Assembly (NCBI RefSeq): GCF_001653715.1
Contig: NZ_LWHQ01000047.1
Coordinates: 124,001 to 188,000, forward strand
Length of the DNA stretch: 64,000 nt
DNA from: Methylobacterium platani
GTDB taxonomy: Bacteria > Pseudomonadota > Alphaproteobacteria > Rhizobiales > Beijerinckiaceae
Direction of reading: 5' to 3'
The translations under genes were made by a program, and so were the position numbers. Below are positions 34,968 to 43,988 of this stretch, in pieces. How positions within the stretch are numbered: the first letter of the stretch is position 1; every line of letters starts with the position of its first letter. Under the pieces are notes generated by a model. It worked only from the letters and a program-made list of their open reading frames with translations, made no database searches and had not been told where the DNA came from.

Positions 34968-36005
34968 GTGAGCGTCGGGTTGCTGGCTCTTCTGGACGAC
35001 GTCGCCTTCCTGGTGAGGAGCGCGGCGGCCTCCCTCGACGACGTCGCCGCGCAGGCAGCGCGCGCCGGCACGAAGGCCGCCGGCGTCGTCATCGACGACG
35101 CGGCGGTGACGCCGCGCTACGTCGTGGGCTTCGCGGCCGAGCGCGAATTGCCGATCGTCGGCAAGATCGCGCTCGGCTCGCTGCGCAACAAGCTGCTGTT
35201 CCTGCTCCCCGGCGCCCTGGCGCTCGGCGCCTTCGCTCCTTGGGCGATCACCCCGCTGCTGATGCTGGGCGGGGCCTATCTCTGCTACGAGGGCGCCGAG
35301 AAGGTCTACGAGGCGGTCTTCCCGCACCGCGCGCATGCCGACGAGGAGGGCTCGGAAGCCGACGCGGGCCACGACACGGCGCTGGAGGAGCGCCGCGTCG
35401 CCGGCGCCGTCAAGACCGACTTCATCCTGTCGGCCGAGATCATGGCCATCACGCTCGCCGCCCTGCCGGAGGGCAGCGTGTGGATGAAGGCGGCCGTGCT
35501 GACGATCGTCGGCATCGGCATCACCGTGGCGGTCTACGGCGCCGTGGCCCTGATCGTGAAGGCCGACGATGCCGGGATGGCGCTCGCCGGCAGCCGGGCG
35601 GGACCGCCCTTCGGCGGCCTCATCCGCCGGATCGGCCGTGGCGTGGTCAAGGGCATGCCGGTCCTGCTCAAGCTCCTGGCGATCGTCGGCACGGCGGCGA
35701 TGGTCTGGGTCGGCGGCGGCATCCTGCTGCACGGGCTGGAGGAGTACGGCCTGTCGGGTCCGGCGCATGCGGCGCATGATGCTGCGGCGAGCCTGGGCGC
35801 GCGCGTCCCCCCGGTCCGGGGCGTCGTCGAGTGGCTGGTGACGGCGGTGGCGTCGGGCCTCGTCGGCCTCCTCGTCGGCGGGGTGCTGATCCCGGTCGCG
35901 AGCGTCGCCTCGCGCCTGCTGGGCGGTGGCGGCAAGACCCCCGCCGAAAAGATCCCCGCCGAAAAGACCCCCGTCGAAAAACGTCCCGCGCAGACCGGGG
36001 CGTGA
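34968..36005 (+). CDS. DUF808 (YedI-type) inner membrane protein
   Basis: Encodes 345 aa from GTG 34968, with GGGGGGA upstream. DUF808 hallmarks: MSVGLLALLDDVAFLVRSAAASLDDVA at the N-terminus, the TKAAGVVIDDAAVTPRYVVGF segment, ALGAFAPWAITPLLMLGGAYLCYEGAEKV near 100, and SAEIMAITLAALP near 160. About six to seven membrane helices are visible. Function is unknown. The C-terminus ends in three near-identical 'TPAEK/IPAEK/TPVEK' repeats encoded by a 15 bp tandem repeat (35938-35985). It lies 86 bp after the efflux operon. Confidence 0.88.
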   Translation: MSVGLLALLDDVAFLVRSAAASLDDVAAQAARAGTKAAGVVIDDAAVTPRYVVGFAAERELPIVGKIALGSLRNKLLFLLPGALALGAFAPWAITPLLMLGGAYLCYEGAEKVYEAVFPHRAHADEEGSEADAGHDTALEERRVAGAVKTDFILSAEIMAITLAALPEGSVWMKAAVLTIVGIGITVAVYGAVALIVKADDAGMALAGSRAGPPFGGLIRRIGRGVVKGMPVLLKLLAIVGTAAMVWVGGGILLHGLEEYGLSGPAHAAHDAAASLGARVPPVRGVVEWLVTAVASGLVGLLVGGVLIPVASVASRLLGGGGKTPAEKIPAEKTPVEKRPAQTGA

Positions 36006-36041
36006 GCGCCTGTCCGGTGGCCCGATCGCTTCTTCGGACAC

Positions 36042-36190
36042 CGGCACCCTGTTCCGGCGCCGGCGAGCGGGGGGAGGAGGATCCGGTCGCGGATCGGCCG
36101 CCCGTCCATCGTCGCCTGCCAGAACGTCACCGACGCGCTTCGTGCCCCGTCCGTCCGACGGCCGTGCGGCGAACGCCGCCGTCTCGCCGA
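36042..36190 (+). pseudogene. Decayed fragment of an outer-membrane efflux factor gene
   Basis: This stretch matches the 3' region of the outer-membrane factor gene (34482-34648) base for base over several blocks: the first 20 bases are identical, then TCAGAACGTC-like, TCCGACGGCCG and AACGCCGCCGTCTCG blocks follow in the same order with small deletions. It is out of frame and truncated at both ends. A duplicated or second efflux gene has decayed here, with the DUF808 gene between the two copies. Confidence 0.75.
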
Positions 36191-36229
36191 TGGGTTTGCG
36201 CGGAAGGCGACAGGTGCCGGTGCGCCGAA

Positions 36230-36261
36230 CGCTCGTGCATCGACCGGCCGATGCACGAGCG
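36230..36261. terminator. 13 bp perfect hairpin downstream of fumC
   Basis: CGCTCGTGCATCG (36230-36242) pairs exactly with 36249-36261 across a 6 nt loop. It lies about 90 bp past the fumC stop. The rest of the 36006-36348 gap holds only the decayed efflux fragment. Confidence 0.55.
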
Positions 36262-36348
36262 TGCCGGTATCACGCGAAATTCGACCGGTTGCCTCGCGAG
36301 GCGAATATCGGCGTCGCGCGGGCGCTGCGCCGGCTGACGATGCCGGCC

Positions 36349-37755
36349 TCAGGCAGCCGTCGGCGCGATCATCGCCTTCGGGTCGACGACGCGGTCGTAC
36401 TCCTCGCCCGTCACGTAGCCGAGCGCGATGGCCGCCGCGCGCGGGGTGATGGTCTCGGCCATCGCCTTCTTGGTGATCGTCGCGACGCGGTCGTAGCCGA
36501 GCACCGGATTGAGCGCCGTCGCCAGCAGCAGTGCGTTGGCGACGTTCGCGGCGAGGCGCTCGCGGTCGACGTCGAGGCCGTGGACCAACTTCGTCGCGAA
36601 GACGCGCGACCCGTCCGCCAGCAGGCGGATCGACTGGAGCAGGTTGTGGACGATCACCGGCTTGGCGACGTTCAGCTCGAACATCCCGGAGGCGCCCGCC
36701 GCCGAGATCGCCCCGTGGTTGCCGACGACCTGGAAGGCGACCTGCAGCAGCGCCTCGGCGATCGTCGGGTTGCGCTTGCCCGGCATGATCGACGACGACA
36801 GGCCGTCGTCGGGAAAGACCAGTTCGCCGAGACCGGTGCGCGGTCCGCAGCCGAGCAGGCGGATGTCGTTAGCGATCTTGATCAGCGAGACCGCCAGCAC
36901 GTTGAGCGCGCCCGAGACCTCGACGAGGGCGTCGTGGGCGCCCATGCCCTCGAACTTGCTCGGATTGGGAACGAAGGGAAGCCCGGTCAGGGCCGCGACC
37001 TCCTCGCAGAAGGCCTCGTCGAACCCGGCCGGCGCGTTGAGGCCCGAGCCGACGGCGGTGCCCCCTTGCGCGAGCCGGTACAGGCGCGGGGACGCGGCCT
37101 CGATCCGCTCGATCCCGAGGCCGACCTGCCGCGCGAAGGCGTCGAAGGCCTGCCCGACCGTCATCGGGACGGCATCCATGAGGTGGGTGCGGCCGATCTT
37201 CACGACGTCGTCGAACTCCGCCGCCTTGGCGGCGAGGGTGTCGCGCAGGAGCCGGAGCTCGGGCAGCAGGCGGTCGTGCAGCTCGATGCCGACGCACAGA
37301 TGCATGACGGTCGGGAAGCTGTCGTTCGAGGATTGCGACCGGTTGACGTGGTCGTTGGGATGGACCGGGCGGCGCTGGCCGAGCGGCTGGCCGAGGGTCT
37401 CGTTGGCGCGGTTGGCGATGACCTCGTTGGCGTTCATGTTGGTCTGGGTGCCGGAGCCGGTCTGCCAGATCGGCAGCGGGAAATGGCCGTCGAAGCGGCC
37501 CTTCCACATTTCCAGGGCCGCCGCCTCGATGGCCTCGGCGAGGGCGGGGTCGAGCGTGCCCAGGCGCCGGTTGGCGCGGGCCGCCGCGAGCTTCTGAAGC
37601 CCGAAGGTCCAGACGAGGCAGGCCGGGAAGCGCTCGTCGCCGATCTCGAACACGCCGAGCGCCCGCTGCGTCTGCGCGCCCCAGTAGCGGTCGGCGGGGA
37701 TCTCGACGGGACCGAAGGCGTCGTGCTCGATCCGGGTGCCCGGTTGGACGGTCAT
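36349..37755 (-). CDS. fumC: Class II fumarate hydratase FumC
   Basis: Encodes 468 aa, the standard length. Characteristic segments: RYWGAQTQRAL near residue 24, GSGTQTNMNANEVIANRA near 100, HPNDHVNRSQSSNDSFPT near 130, KIGRTHLMDAVPMT near 185 and the superfamily signature SSSIMPGKRNP near 318 (catalytic serine loop). It interconverts fumarate and malate in the TCA cycle. It is encoded behind the dicarboxylate carrier, 76 bp away, and may be a second fumarase dedicated to this locus. Spacing suggests co-transcription. Confidence 0.93.
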   Translation of the reverse strand: MTVQPGTRIEHDAFGPVEIPADRYWGAQTQRALGVFEIGDERFPACLVWTFGLQKLAAARANRRLGTLDPALAEAIEAAALEMWKGRFDGHFPLPIWQTGSGTQTNMNANEVIANRANETLGQPLGQRRPVHPNDHVNRSQSSNDSFPTVMHLCVGIELHDRLLPELRLLRDTLAAKAAEFDDVVKIGRTHLMDAVPMTVGQAFDAFARQVGLGIERIEAASPRLYRLAQGGTAVGSGLNAPAGFDEAFCEEVAALTGLPFVPNPSKFEGMGAHDALVEVSGALNVLAVSLIKIANDIRLLGCGPRTGLGELVFPDDGLSSSIMPGKRNPTIAEALLQVAFQVVGNHGAISAAGASGMFELNVAKPVIVHNLLQSIRLLADGSRVFATKLVHGLDVDRERLAANVANALLLATALNPVLGYDRVATITKKAMAETITPRAAAIALGYVTGEEYDRVVDPKAMIAPTAA

Positions 37756-37831
37756 GGGCTCAGGTCCTTCGATGGGTCGTGGCGGTCGCGGTGTCGGAGG
37801 GGCGGGGAGCCCCGCGGGCTCCCCGGGGGCG

Positions 37832-39175
37832 TCAGGCCGCGGCGGCGCGCTCGGCGCGCAGGCGGGCCATCGCCTCCTGCGCCATGGCGGGATCGAACTC
37901 CCCGGCGAGCTTGGCCGTCACCACGGTGGCGACGCTGTTGCCGATGGCGTTGGTGGTGGCGACGGCGATCGACATGAAGCGGTAGACGCCGAACAGGATC
38001 GGCAGGCCCTCGAGCGGCAGGACGCCGGTCGCCGCCACCGTCGCGGCGAAGACCACGAAGCTGCCGCCCGAGACGGTCGCCGCGCCCTTCGAGGTCAGGA
38101 GCATGATCCCGAGGATGCCGAGCTGCTGCCAGACGTCGAGCGGCACGTGGTAGGCATTGGCCAGGAAGACGATGCCCATCGACATGTAGATCGAGGTGCC
38201 GTCGAGGTTGAAGGCGTAGCCCGTCGGCAGCACGAGGCCGACGCTCTGGCGCGAGCAGCCGTAGGTCGGCAGCTTCTCGAGGAGGCGCGGCAGCACGCTC
38301 TCGGACGAGGCGGTGCCGAGCACGATGTAGATCTCCTCGCGGATGAAATCGAGGAACTGGAACAGGTTGATCTTGAACATGGCCGAGATCGCGCCGAGCA
38401 CCACCACGATGAACAGGATCACCACGGCGTAGAAGCTCAGGATCAGGTAGATCAGCGACAGGAGCACGCTGGTGCCGCTCGAGCCGACCGCGAAGGCGAC
38501 CGCCCCGAAGGTGCCGATCGGCGCCACCAGCATGATCAGGTGGATGAACTCGAAGAAGGCGTCGGAGATGCGGTTGAGGCCGTTCTCGATCGGCTGGCGC
38601 TTCTCGGGCGAGAGGTGCAGCAGGGCGGCGCCGAAGACCAGCGCGATGACGAGCACCTGGAGCAGCTCGCCCTTGGCGAAGGCGCCGATGAAGTTGTCGG
38701 GAAAGACGTTGAGGATGAAGTCGAGGGTGGAGTGCGGCGCGGTCGCGCCGGTCGGCGCCTTGCCGTGGGACAGGTTCGCCCGGGTCGATGCCGCCATGCC
38801 CTCGCCGACGCCGAGCAGGTTGCCGGCGAGCATGCCGATACCGAGCGCGATGGTCGAGACGATCTCGAAGTAGAGCATCGCGATCAGGCCGACCTTGCCG
38901 ACCCGCTTGAAGTCGCCGGCCGAGGTGACGCCGATCACGACGCACAGGAAGACCAGCGGCGCCACCGCGGTCTTGATCAGGCGCAGGAAGATGTCGCCGA
39001 GGATCTTGAGCTGGACGGCGACGCCCGGGAGCAGGAAGCCGACGGCGGCGCCGAGCACCATCGCGATGATGATCTGGACGCCGAGATTGCGCCAGAGCGC
39101 CTTCTTCTTCGGCTTCGCGGCGGAGGTGGATGGTGTCGGGGGAATCGCGCGTGGATCGAGCGTGGCGTCGGACAT
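37832..39175 (-). CDS. Dicarboxylate/amino acid:cation symporter (DctA/GltP family)
   Basis: Encodes 447 aa. The DAACS fold is clear: an N-terminal LGVQIIIAMVLGAAVGFLLP helix, FLRLIKTAVAPLVFLCVVIG near 65, the HP1 serine-rich loop VLGTASSESVLPRLLEKL near 270, TM7 GYAFNLDGTSIYMSMG near 300 (family NMDGT, here NLDGT), and the TSKGAATVSGGSFVV HP2 region near 345. Likely substrates are C4-dicarboxylates such as fumarate, succinate or malate. Its promoter overlaps a palindrome at 39359-39373. The genes on both sides handle fumarate. Confidence 0.9.
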   Translation of the reverse strand: MSDATLDPRAIPPTPSTSAAKPKKKALWRNLGVQIIIAMVLGAAVGFLLPGVAVQLKILGDIFLRLIKTAVAPLVFLCVVIGVTSAGDFKRVGKVGLIAMLYFEIVSTIALGIGMLAGNLLGVGEGMAASTRANLSHGKAPTGATAPHSTLDFILNVFPDNFIGAFAKGELLQVLVIALVFGAALLHLSPEKRQPIENGLNRISDAFFEFIHLIMLVAPIGTFGAVAFAVGSSGTSVLLSLIYLILSFYAVVILFIVVVLGAISAMFKINLFQFLDFIREEIYIVLGTASSESVLPRLLEKLPTYGCSRQSVGLVLPTGYAFNLDGTSIYMSMGIVFLANAYHVPLDVWQQLGILGIMLLTSKGAATVSGGSFVVFAATVAATGVLPLEGLPILFGVYRFMSIAVATTNAIGNSVATVVTAKLAGEFDPAMAQEAMARLRAERAAAA

Positions 39176-39345
39176 GGCTTCCTCAGGTCGGGACGTTGAG
39201 AGGGCACGCGCTCCCGTTGCCGCCGGGCGGGAGCCCGGGCGGTGCGGCGCGTTCGGAGACGACGAAAGTCACGGCGAGGCGGCGCCCGGAAATCATGCGC
39301 TGATTTCCGGCCGGTTCGCTTGAGCGTCACCTGGACTTTAACAGG

Positions 39346-39373
39346 ACGATACTTGTTTTTGACCTTAGGTCAA
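39346..39373 (-). promoter_or_regulatory. dctA-like gene promoter with overlapping palindromic operator
   Basis: On the minus strand TTGACC, 16 bp, TATCGT fits a sigma70 promoter. The -35 element is inside the inverted repeat TTGACCT-N-AGGTCAA (39359-39373), placed as a regulator site would be. The binding protein is unknown. Confidence 0.5.
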
Positions 39374-39391
39374 TAAATGAACATGCCGGCG

Positions 39392-40744
39392 TCAGCGGCC
39401 GCGGGCCGCCCCGGAGAGCACACGGTCGACCATCTCGGGCGCCGAGCCGAGATAGTTCGCCGGGTCGGTCAGGCGGTCGATCGCCGCGCGGTCGAGATGC
39501 GCCGTCACCTCGGGGACGGCCATCAGGGCCTCGGCCAGCGTCCCGCCCCGTTCGTCGACGACCCGGCAGGCGGCGTAGACGAGGTCGTGGGCCTGCTGCC
39601 GGCCGGTCCGGGGCGCGAGCGCCATCATCACCGCCTCGGCGACGATCAGGCCGCGGCTGATCCCGAGGTTCTCGCGCATCCGCGCCTCGTCGACGATCAG
39701 GCCGCCGAGGGCGAACTTCGCCTGGTGCAGGGCGCCGGCGGTGAGCACGAAGCTCTCGGGGATCGCCATCCACTCGGCGTGCCAGGGCCCGGTCGCCCGC
39801 TCGAAATCCTGGACCATCGCGTCGAGCATCAGGCCGGCCTGCTGGCGCACGCCCTTGGCGGCGGCGAGCATCAGCTCGGAGGAGATCGGGTTGCGCTTCT
39901 GCGGCATGGTCGAGGAGGCGCCGCGCCCGGTGACGAACGGCTCGGCGACCTCGGCGAACTCGGTCGAGGCCATGAGCATGATGTCGAGGGCGATCTTGCC
40001 GAGCGTCCCGGTGACGAGCGCGAGCAGGTTGACCACCTCGGCGAAGCCGTCGCGGGCGACGTGCCAGGTCGAGGCCGGGGCGCCGAGGCCGAGCTCCAGG
40101 CAGAACGCCTCCTGCACGTGCAGCCCCTCGGCGCCGAGCGACGCGAGCGTCCCCGCCGCCCCGGCGAACTGGCCGACGAGGACGCGCGGCTTCAGCTCCT
40201 CGAGGCGCACGGCGTGGCGGTCGATCATGGCGAGCCAGATCGACGTCTTGTAGCCGAAGGTGACGGGCAGGGCCTGCTGCAGGTGCGTGCGCCCGGCCAT
40301 CGGCGTGTCGCGGTAGCGCGCCGAGAGGTCGGCCAGGATCGTCCGCAGGGCGGCGAGGTCGGCCTCGACGATCTCCAGGCCGGCCCGGATCTGGAGCACG
40401 CTGGCGGTGTCCATGATGTCCTGGGTGGTCGCGCCCCAGTGGACGTAGCGGCCGGCCTCGCCGCATTGGCGCACGAGCTGATGGACGAGCGGCAGGATCG
40501 GGTAGCCGACAATGTCGGTCTCCCGGCGCAGGAGGTCGAGGTCGAGGGCCTCGAAGGAGCAGTCGCGCGCGATCGCCTCCGCCGCCTCGGCCGGGATCAC
40601 GCCGCAGGCGGCTTCCGCCCGCGCCAGGGCGATCTCGGCCTCGATGTAGCGCCGGATCAGGGACTGGTCTGAGAAGACCTCGCGCATCGCCGGCGTGCCG
40701 AAGGCATCCCGGAACAGCAGCGAATCGATGACGGTGGCGGCCAT
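39392..40744 (-). CDS. Fumarase/aspartase-superfamily lyase (PcaB/adenylosuccinate lyase-like)
   Basis: Encodes 450 aa. Superfamily landmarks: YVHWGATTQDIMDTA near 95 (catalytic His/Thr region), RTHLQQALPVTFGYK near 148, and SSTMPQKRNPISSEL near 278 (signature serine loop). It most resembles 3-carboxy-cis,cis-muconate cycloisomerase and related C-N lyases rather than purine PurB. No beta-ketoadipate gene is nearby; instead a C4 carrier and fumarase follow, so it may release fumarate from an N- or S-succinyl compound. It is divergent from a HutC-type regulator whose operators lie 20-50 bp upstream. Substrate is not determinable. Confidence 0.85.
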   Translation of the reverse strand: MAATVIDSLLFRDAFGTPAMREVFSDQSLIRRYIEAEIALARAEAACGVIPAEAAEAIARDCSFEALDLDLLRRETDIVGYPILPLVHQLVRQCGEAGRYVHWGATTQDIMDTASVLQIRAGLEIVEADLAALRTILADLSARYRDTPMAGRTHLQQALPVTFGYKTSIWLAMIDRHAVRLEELKPRVLVGQFAGAAGTLASLGAEGLHVQEAFCLELGLGAPASTWHVARDGFAEVVNLLALVTGTLGKIALDIMLMASTEFAEVAEPFVTGRGASSTMPQKRNPISSELMLAAAKGVRQQAGLMLDAMVQDFERATGPWHAEWMAIPESFVLTAGALHQAKFALGGLIVDEARMRENLGISRGLIVAEAVMMALAPRTGRQQAHDLVYAACRVVDERGGTLAEALMAVPEVTAHLDRAAIDRLTDPANYLGSAPEMVDRVLSGAARGR

Positions 40745-40762
40745 GGCCCTTCCTCCCGGACC

Positions 40763-40796
40763 TTATGTTCGTACATAAAACTATGTTCGAACATAA
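40763..40796. promoter_or_regulatory. Tandem GntR/HutC operators
   Basis: Two near-identical palindromes: TTATGTTCGTACATAA (40763-40778) and CTATGTTCGAACATAA (40781-40796), centres 18 bp apart. Both contain TGT-N4-ACA as expected for HutC-subfamily regulators. They lie between the lyase and the regulator gene, so the regulator probably represses both. Confidence 0.8.
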
Positions 40797-40881
40797 TGGC
40801 TGTCAAGCCCTCTTGACGGGCCGCGGGCCGTTCCCTCTTCCTTCCCGCAGGCCGGCCGGCCGAGGTGGAGGTCCCGTCTCC

Positions 40882-41652
40882 TTGGAAACCCGTTACGCAT
40901 ACGTCGCGCGCCTGCTCACCGAGGCGATCGCGGATGGGCGCTACCCCGTGGGCTCGCTCCTGCCGAACGAGCACGACCTCGCCGACCAGTTCGCGGTCAG
41001 CCGGTCGACGGTGCGCGCGGCGATGCGCGAGTTGCAGAATTCAGGGCTCATCAGCCGCCGCAAGAGCGCGGGAACCCGGGTCGAGGCGGCGACGGCCTCG
41101 CCGGCCTCGGGCTTCTCGCAGAACCTCGAATCCATCGAGGCGGTGCAGCAATTCGGCGCCGAGACCGAGCGGCACGTCCAGGGTGTCGCCGACATCGTCG
41201 CCGATGCCGATCTCGCGGCGGCGCTCGACTGCCAGCCGGGACGGCGCTGGCTGCGCGTGTCGTTCCTGCGGCGCATTCCCGACACCCCGGAGGCGCCGCC
41301 GATCTGCTGGACCGACGTCTATCTCGACGCGGATTACGCCGAGCCGCTGCGCGAGCGCATCGCGTCGCATTCGGGCATCTTCGGCACGCTGCTGGAAGCG
41401 GTGTCCGGCCGGCGCATCGTCGAGATCCGCCAGAGCATCCGCGCGGTCGGGGTGCCCGCCGCCTGCGCCTGCGCCCTGCAGGCCGAGCCGGGAAGCCACG
41501 CGCTCGCCATCCGCCGCCAGTACTTCCTCAGTCCCCACGGCATGGCGGAGGTGTCCCTCAGCATCCATCCTGCCGAGCGCTACAGCTACCAAAGCGTCCT
41601 CAAGCGACACGCCGGCGATCCGTCCGACCCCGCCGACATGCCCCGTGCGTGA
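40882..41652 (+). CDS. HutC-subfamily GntR transcriptional regulator
   Basis: Encodes 256 aa from TTG 40882; GGAGG lies ten bases upstream. An ATG at 40765 is rejected because it lies inside the operator. Residues 1-75 form the winged helix (YAYVARLLTEAIADGRYPVGSLLPNEHDLADQFAVSRSTVRAAMRELQNSGLISRRKSAGTRV). Residues 95-240 form a UTRA effector domain (WLRVSFLRRIPDTPEAPPICWTDVYLDADYAEPL...LAIRRQYFL). It should sense a substrate or product of the lyase pathway. It is divergent from the lyase gene. Confidence 0.9.
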   Translation: METRYAYVARLLTEAIADGRYPVGSLLPNEHDLADQFAVSRSTVRAAMRELQNSGLISRRKSAGTRVEAATASPASGFSQNLESIEAVQQFGAETERHVQGVADIVADADLAAALDCQPGRRWLRVSFLRRIPDTPEAPPICWTDVYLDADYAEPLRERIASHSGIFGTLLEAVSGRRIVEIRQSIRAVGVPAACACALQAEPGSHALAIRRQYFLSPHGMAEVSLSIHPAERYSYQSVLKRHAGDPSDPADMPRA

Positions 41653-41669
41653 CGGGCCGCCCCGCAGCC

Positions 41670-41716
41670 GAAGCAGCCTTTGCCGAGGCAGCCTTGGGCC
41701 GAGCAGCCTTGGCCAT
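41670..41716. repeat. Three degenerate 14-16 bp tandem units after the GntR gene
   Basis: GAAGCAGCCTTTGCC, GAGGCAGCCTTGGGCC and GAGCAGCCTTGGCC follow each other directly, about 20 bp after the stop codon. They are too diverged and short to call functional. Confidence 0.45.
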
Positions 41717-41798
41717 CTCCCGGCCCCCCATCGCGCCGGCCCGCGACCTGTGACAGGATCGGCCCGAGACGGCGGGAGGAACGGCCGGGAGGGCGAGA

Positions 41799-43865
41799 GT
41801 GCGCACGTTGCCGGCCACGCGGCGCCGCCTCGCCGCCCGGGTCCTGATCGGCTCCGCCCTCGTCGCTGCCGGCTGGCTCTGGCTCGCCCTCGCGCGGCTC
41901 CCGCCCCTCGACCTCGCGGCGGCCGAGGCCCGCTCCCCGATCGTCCTCGACCGCGCCGGCACCCTGCTGCGCCCCTTCGCGACCGCGGACGGCCGCTGGC
42001 GGCTGCCGCTCGAGCCGGCGGCGGTCGATCCGCGCTTCCTCGCCCTGCTGACGGCCTACGAGGACCGGCGCTTCCGCGCCCATCCGGGCGTCGATCCGCT
42101 GGCGCTGCTGCGGGCCGCCGGGCAGTGGCTCGCGGCCGGGCGGATCGTGTCGGGCGCCTCGACCCTGTCGATGCAGGTGGCGCGCCTCGTCGAGCCGCGG
42201 GGGGCGCGCTCGCTCACGGCGAAGCTGCGCCAGATCGCCCGGGCGGTCGCGCTGGAACGGCGCCTCGGCAAGGCCGGGGTGCTGCGGCTCTACCTGGCGC
42301 TGGCCCCCTATGGCGGGCCGGTCGAGGGCCTCAGGGCGGCGAGCCTCGCCTATTTCGGGCGCGAGCCGGCCCGCCTGACGCTCGCCGAATCGGCGCTCCT
42401 GGTGGCGCTGCCCCAGGCGCCGGAGGCGCGCCGGCCCGATCGCTTCCCGGACGCCGCCCGCCGGGCCCGCGACCGGGTGCTCGACATCGCGGCCGCGACC
42501 GGGATCGTGCCGGCGGCGGACGCCGCATCCGCCAAGGCCGAGCCGGTGCCGCGGTCGCGCATGCCGTTCCCGATGCTCGCCGCCCACGCCGCCGAGGCGG
42601 CGGTCGCTCAGGAGCCGGGCCGGCGCGTCCACCGCCTGGCCCTCGATGCCCGCCTGCAGGCCCGGCTCGAGCCCCTGGCGGCGGAGCGGGCGGCGGCGCT
42701 CGGTCCCGGGCTGTCGGCGGCGGTTCTCGTCGTCGACAACGCCACCGGCGAGGTGCGGGCGCAGGTCGGCAGCGCCGGCTACCGCGACGCCGCGCGCTCC
42801 GGCGCCGTCGACATGACGCGGGCGGTGCGCTCGCCGGGCTCGGCGCTCAAGCCCTTCGTCTACGCGATGGCGTTCGAGAGCGGAGTCGCCCATCCCGAGA
42901 CCCTGATCGAGGACCGCCCGTCTCGCTTCGGCGCGTCCTACGCGCCCGAGAACTTCGACCTCACCTTCCAGGGCACGGTGACGGCGCGGCGCGCGCTCCA
43001 GCTCTCCCTCAACGTGCCGGCGGTGGCGCTGATGGAGGCGGTGGGGCCGGCCCGCTTCATCGCCCGCCTGCGGGCGGCCGGCGCCGGCATCGCCCTGCCC
43101 CGGGACGCCGCGCCGGGCCTGCCGGTGGCGCTCGGGGGCCTCGGGATCACGCTGTCCGACCTCGCCCGGCTCTATGCCGGGCTCGCCCGCGGCGGCGAGG
43201 TGCCGGACCTGCGCCGCCGCCTCGACGCCCCGGCGGCGGAGGCGGTCCTGCCGCGCATCGCCGAGCCGGTGGCGGCCTGGTACGTCGCCGATACCCTGCG
43301 GGGCACGCCCCCGCCGGAGAGCGCCCTGCCGAACCGCCTCGCCTACAAGACCGGCACCTCCTACGGCTACCGCGACGCCTGGGCGGTGGGGTTCGACCGG
43401 CGAACCACCGTGGCGGTCTGGCTCGGGCGGCCGGACGGGGCCGGGGTGCCGGGCCTCGTCGGGCGGGTCGCCGCCGCGCCCCTGCTGTTCGACGCCTTCG
43501 CCCGCCTCGGCCGGGATCCCGAGCCGGTGCCGCGTCCCCGCGACGCCCTGGTGGCGGCGACGGGCGCCCTGCCCCCTCCCCTGCGCCGCCTGCGCGGCGA
43601 GGCCGGCCCGGCCGACCGCCTGCGCATCGCCTACCCGCCGGACGGCGCCCGGATCGACCTCGGGGCGGAGGGCGGCGCGCCCGCCGGCCTCGCCCTCAAG
43701 GCGCTCGGCGGCACCCCGCCGCTGACCTGGCTCGTCGGCGGCCTGCCGGTGACCGGATCGGACCGGCGCCAGGCCGAATGGCAGCCCGACGGCGCCGGCT
43801 TCGCCCGCATCTCGGTCCTCGACGCCGCGGGCGCCAGCGACAGCGTGACGGTGCGGATCGAGTAG
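41799..43865 (+). CDS. pbpC: Penicillin-binding protein 1C
   Basis: Encodes 688 aa from GTG 41799 with GGAGGG upstream. An N-terminal membrane anchor (VLIGSALVAAGWLWLAL) is followed by the GT51 transglycosylase domain (AYEDRRFRAHPGVDPLAL near 85, GASTLSMQVARL near 120) and a transpeptidase domain with SPGSALKPF near 345 (catalytic Ser), SLN near 402 and KTGTS near 512. The C-terminal BiPBP_C-like segment (LRIAYPPDGARIDL...) near 610-688 is typical of PBP1C. The protein is somewhat shorter than E. coli PbpC. It lies alone downstream of the GntR gene. Confidence 0.94.
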   Translation: MRTLPATRRRLAARVLIGSALVAAGWLWLALARLPPLDLAAAEARSPIVLDRAGTLLRPFATADGRWRLPLEPAAVDPRFLALLTAYEDRRFRAHPGVDPLALLRAAGQWLAAGRIVSGASTLSMQVARLVEPRGARSLTAKLRQIARAVALERRLGKAGVLRLYLALAPYGGPVEGLRAASLAYFGREPARLTLAESALLVALPQAPEARRPDRFPDAARRARDRVLDIAAATGIVPAADAASAKAEPVPRSRMPFPMLAAHAAEAAVAQEPGRRVHRLALDARLQARLEPLAAERAAALGPGLSAAVLVVDNATGEVRAQVGSAGYRDAARSGAVDMTRAVRSPGSALKPFVYAMAFESGVAHPETLIEDRPSRFGASYAPENFDLTFQGTVTARRALQLSLNVPAVALMEAVGPARFIARLRAAGAGIALPRDAAPGLPVALGGLGITLSDLARLYAGLARGGEVPDLRRRLDAPAAEAVLPRIAEPVAAWYVADTLRGTPPPESALPNRLAYKTGTSYGYRDAWAVGFDRRTTVAVWLGRPDGAGVPGLVGRVAAAPLLFDAFARLGRDPEPVPRPRDALVAATGALPPPLRRLRGEAGPADRLRIAYPPDGARIDLGAEGGAPAGLALKALGGTPPLTWLVGGLPVTGSDRRQAEWQPDGAGFARISVLDAAGASDSVTVRIE

Positions 43866-43988
43866 GCCCGCACACGTTTTCGCGAGGATGGCCCAGCGTC
43901 ACCGGCGGATCGTTTCTGCGCCGATCCCGTTCCTCCCCGGTGGAAGCGTGGCGCGACGATGGGCGCCGCGTGCGGGAGTATGCGTCGC

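Noticed and set aside
40765..40881. Longer start for the HutC regulator
   Set aside because: It lies inside the first operator and the added residues do not match the family; TTG 40882 has a ribosome site.
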